7,093 nucleotides of DNA, from contig DAOVBK010000079.1 of NCBI GenBank assembly GCA_030670605.1, positions 1 to 7,093 of the forward strand. The letters run 5' to 3'. The notes below the pieces were generated by a model. That model worked only from the letters and a program-made list of their open reading frames with translations, ran no database searches and was not told the DNA's origin. Origin of the DNA: Candidatus Stahliibacteriota bacterium. Lineage in GTDB: Bacteria > Hydrothermota > Tepidihabitantia > SM23-42. Of this stretch, positions 1-7,093 are shown one piece after another (position 1 is the first letter of the stretch; the number at the start of each line of letters is the position of its first letter). The translations under genes were made by a program, and so were the position numbers.

Positions 1-4260
<4,260 letters not shown>

Positions 4261-4263
4261 AAC

Positions 4264-4319
4264 ATGGCTAATGGCGTATGGCATGTAGCGTATAGCATAT
4301 GGCGTATTGCTTATGGCAT
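4264..4319. repeat. Eight tandem 7-bp repeats, consensus ATGGCRT
   Basis: Eight contiguous heptamers start at 4264, 4271, 4278, 4285, 4292, 4299, 4306 and 4313. Column 2 (T), column 4 (G) and column 5 (C) are the same in all eight units. Column 1 is A in seven and column 7 is T in seven. Column 3 is G in five, and column 6 is G, A or T. Units ending GT and AT alternate from unit 2 to unit 6, which gives a weak 14-bp period. The array begins three bases after the rpoC stop and ends just before the terminator stem. It is comparable in type to short tandemly repeated heptamers known from cyanobacteria, but its function here is unknown. Confidence 0.9.
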
Positions 4320-4321
4320 TT

Positions 4322-4354
4322 GAAGAAAATCCCGGCTCTGCCGGGATTTTCTTT
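4322..4354. terminator. Bidirectional intrinsic terminator between rpoC and the opposing operon
   Basis: The arms 4323-4336 and 4340-4353 pair perfectly over 14 bp around a three-base TCT loop, and a G-T pair (4322/4354) can extend the stem. The CCCGGC/GCCGGG core is flanked by A-rich bases on the left and ATTTTCTTT on the right. It therefore reads as a G+C-rich hairpin followed by a U-rich run on the plus strand, and equally on the minus strand. It lies 61 bases after the rpoC stop and about 126 bases after the stop of the minus-strand operon, so it can serve both converging transcripts. Confidence 0.9.
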
Positions 4355-4362
4355 GTAGCTCA

Positions 4363-4461
4363 CCCGGTTAGAGAAAACCTTTTTTGTTCGAAAAACAACA
4401 GCAAGCCTCTCGAACACAGAAATAGTATCTGAAAGAATGATTTTGTTGTTTTCTAACGGGG
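4363..4461. repeat. Imperfect inverted repeat with nested stems, unknown nature
   Basis: The arms CCCGGTTAGAGAAAAC (4363-4378) and GTTTTCTAACGGGG (4448-4461) are complementary at 13 positions, with one mismatch and a two-base bulge. Inside are a perfect 7-bp stem, TGTTCGA (4385-4391) with TCGAACA (4410-4416), and directly next to it a 4-bp stem, CAGA (4417-4420) with TCTG (4428-4431). AAAACAACA (4392-4400) could alternatively pair with 4444-4452. It may be a folded 3' end of the minus-strand transcript, a small RNA, or the remnant of a miniature mobile element. Near-identical flanks (gctca at 4358, gctta at 4461) are too weak to count as a target duplication. No coding potential is visible. 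Confidence 0.4.
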
Positions 4462-4479
4462 CTTATCGCCTGGGGTTTA

Positions 4480-5055
4480 CTAAAAGAATGTCATGACGAA
4501 ACCGCTCACTATTGGAACCGAAAAATTATCATCCCAGGGTAGTGGTAATGCTTCAAAGATTGTCGCTACTACTGCTCCAATTATGAATGTTGTCAAAGGA
4601 AGCGTATCAGGCAGGTGACTGAGTACAAGAGCAACCGCCACCGCGCCGATGAGAAAACCAATACTACCGAGTAGTGTCTTACGTCTGAATAATCGCGGGC
4701 TCTTGAAACTCTGTCCGAGCACGGCTGCAAATGTATCACCAACGATAATGAAAGCACAGGCAGCAACAACGATCAGCTTACTCGAGTACAGAAGTGAAGT
4801 AACCAAACAACCAAGCAACAAATAGGTAGCGCCACTCAAGCGCGAAAATTCATGCCTGCGTAAGAACGAACCAAAAAAAAGTATGAATCCTTCCTTGACA
4901 CTATTGACATGCAATCTGAGAAAATCGACAACGACTATGGCAAGACAAACAGCGAGCAGTGTAAGTCGCCCCCTTTGCACAGGGACTAAGTAATACGTGA
5001 CTGGAATGAAAATACCCCAGAGATTTAGTAGCTTTCTGAAAACCTCGGCTTTCAT
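4480..5055 (-). CDS. SEC59/DGK1/VTE5-family membrane protein (CTP-dependent polyprenol or lipid kinase-like)
   Basis: This is a 191-residue, very hydrophobic protein with about six to seven membrane segments (roughly 12-26, 31-48, 56-66, 76-90, 93-114, 128-148, 155-170). The pattern matches the dolichol/phytol/diacylglycerol kinase family, which phosphorylates a lipid alcohol with CTP at the membrane. Visible family blocks are FRKLLN near the N-terminus (6-11), D44 and R47 after segment two, RRHE (66-69), GDTFAAVLG (106-114), RKTLLGS (125-131) and FEALPLPWDDN (167-177). Family members usually show RKLxH and a Glu before the GS of the K-T/S-x-E-G-S block; here these are N11 and L129, so activity or substrate may differ. 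Such proteins are often mislabelled phosphatidate cytidylyltransferase. The ATG overlaps the upstream TAA as TAATG, with only a weak AGG before it, so translation is probably coupled. The substrate cannot be read from the sequence. Confidence 0.8.
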   Translation of the reverse strand: MKAEVFRKLLNLWGIFIPVTYYLVPVQRGRLTLLAVCLAIVVVDFLRLHVNSVKEGFILFFGSFLRRHEFSRLSGATYLLLGCLVTSLLYSSKLIVVAACAFIIVGDTFAAVLGQSFKSPRLFRRKTLLGSIGFLIGAVAVALVLSHLPDTLPLTTFIIGAVVATIFEALPLPWDDNFSVPIVSGFVMTFF

Positions 5056-5954
5056 TAAAACCTATAACCAGCTGAGACCTTGTTTGAGTTCGCTAGTTCT
5101 GAATGTGTGACCAATGCATAGTCAACATTGAATTGTCGGTATTGCAAACCTGCACCGAACGTGTAATTACCTCGATGTATACCCATTCGGCCAAATATGA
5201 GCTCCTTATACGCATATTCAAAGCCCATATTCACGTCGAATCCCTCAATGTCAATTGGTTTCACGACGTCACACGCAAAGGTAACTCCCGAGTTGATCGC
5301 GGTCAGTGGTATGACCGGTGCGACACCAATCGCGACTCTTGTTATGATCGTCTCTTTCGTACCGTTGCTCCACATTATTGGTGACAGGACGAAGTCACGA
5401 AGTGTAATACCGACTATAAGGTAGTCAAGATTCATCACAGCACCGATATCAAGCCCACCGCCGTAACCTGTGATGACTGACAGATCACGGTAAAACACTT
5501 TCACATTGGCACCGAACGCGAGGCGATCATTACCCTTTGATCCATTGAGATACAGAACCATGTCCTTTGTGCCGACTGTATCACTGACATACGGTCTGTT
5601 ATTGCTGTTCGGCGATTCTGTTGTATCGTACAGCGATGTGAGCTTAATATCACCGACCGAGAGATACTGAATACCGATGCCAAGAGACATATTTTTCTGC
5701 GGGATAATGACAGAACCGAATTCATTCTTGACGATACCGGCGAAGTTCTCCGCGTGCATGAGGGACACACCTCTCTGCGAGAAGTATGACCCTGCCGGGT
5801 TGAAATAGATGACCGAAGGATTAACATACTGGGCAACGCCTGTTCCTCCCATAGCACAAGCTCGTCCGTCAACTCCTAACTCCTGAAACTCACCTGCATA
5901 TTTTGTCGCGGTGAGTAGTATCGGTAATAGAAATAGGCTTACAATGCGATACAT
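5055..5954 (-). CDS. PorV/UPF0164-type outer-membrane beta-barrel protein
   Basis: This 299-residue protein begins with a signal peptide: R3, hydrophobic residues 4-15, and likely cleavage near A16-A20. The mature N-terminus, AGEFQELGVDGRACAMGGTG, followed by YFNPAGS (50-56), is the signature of the PorV/PorQ/UPF0164 group related to FadL-type barrels. The rest alternates polar and hydrophobic residues in beta-strand style, such as SLGIGIQYLSV (90-100) and YTFGAGLQYRQF (264-275). It ends in GYRF, a terminal aromatic residue typical of barrels handled by the BAM machinery. In Bacteroidetes, PorV is the shuttle protein of the type IX secretion system, but many relatives have no assigned role and none is claimed here. 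The start at 5954 lies inside the upstream gene (16-base overlap), with AGGT five bases before it. The stop overlaps the next ATG by one base. Confidence 0.82.
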   Translation of the reverse strand: MYRIVSLFLLPILLTATKYAGEFQELGVDGRACAMGGTGVAQYVNPSVIYFNPAGSYFSQRGVSLMHAENFAGIVKNEFGSVIIPQKNMSLGIGIQYLSVGDIKLTSLYDTTESPNSNNRPYVSDTVGTKDMVLYLNGSKGNDRLAFGANVKVFYRDLSVITGYGGGLDIGAVMNLDYLIVGITLRDFVLSPIMWSNGTKETIITRVAIGVAPVIPLTAINSGVTFACDVVKPIDIEGFDVNMGFEYAYKELIFGRMGIHRGNYTFGAGLQYRQFNVDYALVTHSELANSNKVSAGYRF

Positions 5955-7093
5955 GTTACACCTGCCTTCAGTTCTTTTGTTAGTCTCTTTGACAATCCAT
6001 GAAGTGCTCGTAGCGTGACTCTGAATTCATATTCTCCGGGTGGCACAATGTCATTGTTGTCATTTCGACCATCCCAGACGACAAGGAACTCACCAGGAGA
6101 ACGCCTGACATCATGGATGAGATCACGCACTTTTTCACCAAACTGATTGTAGATTGTAATAAAAATCTTGGAACGCTCAGTCGTATAGAGCGCCAGTGTT
6201 GTACCGGGTCGTAGGTGTGTGAACGTCCGCGGAAAACAACCAGCGATAAAACCATCGGCGGCAATCCAGAGGTACTGACCACCCTCTTTTTCTGACAGAA
6301 TTACTTGGCCATACCGACGCCCTATCGAAATACCACGCGGTGAGAAAAATTCACCTTTGCTAATGCCAGTTCGTCCCACAGATATGATATAATGCAGATC
6401 ATGGTCAAACTTGTGCACCTGATCATTGACCTCATCGGTGACGTAGATTGAACCATGATAGTCCATTGCTACATAGAGAAAACTCGCCTCTGCCAGGCCA
6501 AGATCATGATGCTCAACCGATCCGATGAATCTACCATGACGGGAGTACTTTGATATTCTCAGTCCATACTTGTCTGTCACCACAATGAAATCATCTTTGT
6601 AATAGTTATAGGGGGCATCAGCATCAATTACCTCGATGCCCATAGGCTGATACAGCTCGCCAACAGCCCGTCCTTTTATGCCAAACGCTCGTGTCAGCGA
6701 ATCATTCGGAGCGTAGATATAGACCTTGGAACTATCAAAATCAGTCACGTAAAGATTGTTCTGCGAGTCAAGACCGACGTCAAACGGGCGACCAGGCACT
6801 GCTATTTCGCCGACCTCTCGAAGCTTACCACCCTCATACTGCAACTTCACCACACGTTTATTGCCAAAATCCGCGAGGACGATGAGGCCATGTTCGTTTG
6901 CTGCTATGCCTTTAGGCTGAGAGAACATCTTGTTGTTGCCGTACAGCTTTACCGCACTGAGGCCGATATTGTAGACGATCTGTCCCCGGTCAGAATTTAC
7001 CGCAAAGATTGTCAGCTCGTCATCATCCTTCTTGGTATCCGGGTTGTTAAGCTCCCTCAGTTTAACTGCTGCAATACCCTGCGGGTCATTATA
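5939..7093 (-). CDS. NHL-type beta-propeller protein with C-terminal FlgD-Ig-like domain, 5' partial
   Basis: The frame is open from the window edge at 7093 to the TAA at 5941-5939 and shows 384 residues; the true start lies outside. The ATG at 6928 (visible residue 56) is internal, because the 55 codons before it are open and already read like a blade (DPQGIAAVKL, ELTIFAVNSDRGQIV). Blades recur as QPKGIAAN..IVLADFGNKRVVKL (from 59), PFDVGLDSQNNLYVTDFDS (103), QPMGIEV..DDFIVVTDKYG (149), LYVAMDYHGSIYVTDEVND (206) and SPRGISI (251), which suggests a six-bladed propeller. Residues about 295-363 form a FlgD-Ig-like domain: IFITIYNQFGEKVRDLI, then GEFLVVWDGRNDN and PPGEYEFRV. A 21-residue basic tail follows. 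No signal peptide can be judged. NHL propellers usually bind proteins, RNA or glycans, and FlgD-Ig-like domains are common at the C-termini of exported proteins, so a surface role is inferred. The gene is first of the three in its visible operon. Confidence 0.85.
   Translation of the reverse strand, partial: YNDPQGIAAVKLRELNNPDTKKDDDELTIFAVNSDRGQIVYNIGLSAVKLYGNNKMFSQPKGIAANEHGLIVLADFGNKRVVKLQYEGGKLREVGEIAVPGRPFDVGLDSQNNLYVTDFDSSKVYIYAPNDSLTRAFGIKGRAVGELYQPMGIEVIDADAPYNYYKDDFIVVTDKYGLRISKYSRHGRFIGSVEHHDLGLAEASFLYVAMDYHGSIYVTDEVNDQVHKFDHDLHYIISVGRTGISKGEFFSPRGISIGRRYGQVILSEKEGGQYLWIAADGFIAGCFPRTFTHLRPGTTLALYTTERSKIFITIYNQFGEKVRDLIHDVRRSPGEFLVVWDGRNDNNDIVPPGEYEFRVTLRALHGLSKRLTKELKAGVTCIAL
5960..5963 (-). 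promoter_or_regulatory. Weak Shine-Dalgarno for the barrel gene
   Basis: On the minus strand AGGT lies five bases before the ATG at 5954, inside the coding end of the propeller gene. It is modest, and with the 16-base overlap it suggests that the barrel gene relies partly on ribosomes finishing the upstream gene. Confidence 0.4.

Noticed and set aside
4264..4323. A 19-codon open frame (ATG at 4264, TGA at 4321-4323) runs through the heptamer array.
   Set aside because: The repeat unit itself supplies the ATG and few stops, so a short open frame is expected by composition. There is no family match, and the column pattern is seven-base, not codon-based.
4384..4427. Possible promoter-like hexamers in the spacer (TTGTTC near 4384, TAGTAT near 4423).
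   Set aside because: The match to a bacterial consensus is poor with bad spacing, and both neighbouring genes point into the spacer, so no gene would be served.
4358..4465. Target-site duplication around the inverted repeat (gctca and gctta).
   Set aside because: The copies are imperfect, only five bases long, and one overlaps the repeat arm, which is within chance expectation.
5103..5424. Plus-strand open frames opposite the barrel gene.
   Set aside because: They lack family motifs and lie antisense to a gene with a clear signal peptide and barrel signature.
5939..6928. The ATG at 6928 as the start of the propeller gene (329 residues).
   Set aside because: The frame stays open for 55 more codons to the window edge, and those codons encode blade-like sequence, so the gene is 5' truncated by the window.

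Overview
The window is a piece of bacterial chromosome with two convergent transcription units: the 3' end of rpoB plus complete rpoC on the plus strand (1-4260), and a tightly packed three-gene unit on the minus strand (7093 down to 4480). A 219-base spacer (4261-4479) separates them.

Plus strand: RpoB (last 79 residues) and RpoC (1343 residues from the ATG at 229) overlap by 14 bases, and the Shine-Dalgarno of rpoC lies inside rpoB. RpoC has both zinc sites, the catalytic aspartate triad, the bridge helix and an SI3-type insertion inside the trigger loop. Several otherwise near-invariant positions near the active centre are changed.

Spacer: eight tandem 7-bp repeats start three bases after the rpoC stop. 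A perfect 14-bp hairpin follows that can terminate transcription in both directions, and then an imperfect inverted repeat of about 99 bp with nested stems. No gene is visible in the spacer.

Minus strand, in transcription order: (1) a protein of NHL-type beta-propeller blades with a FlgD-Ig-like C-terminal domain, whose 5' end is cut by the window edge; (2) a PorV/UPF0164-type outer-membrane beta-barrel with a signal peptide; (3) a small multi-membrane-span protein of the SEC59/DGK1/VTE5 family (CTP-dependent polyprenol/lipid kinase-like). The genes overlap by 16 bases and 1 base, so they are probably one operon with coupled translation. Genes 1 and 2 suggest cell-surface or secretion work; gene 3 suggests membrane-lipid or lipid-carrier metabolism.

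Organism: an outer-membrane barrel, a FlgD-Ig-like domain protein and SI3 in RpoC point to a diderm bacterium. The combination, with the divergent RpoC positions, fits an uncultured lineage near the FCB group (for example WOR-3/Stahlbacteria-like). That placement is inference from protein style, not a phylogenetic result. Nothing here looks like a phage, transposase, CRISPR array or defence locus. The least explained elements are the heptamer repeat and the inverted repeat in the spacer, and the surface/lipid-kinase operon.
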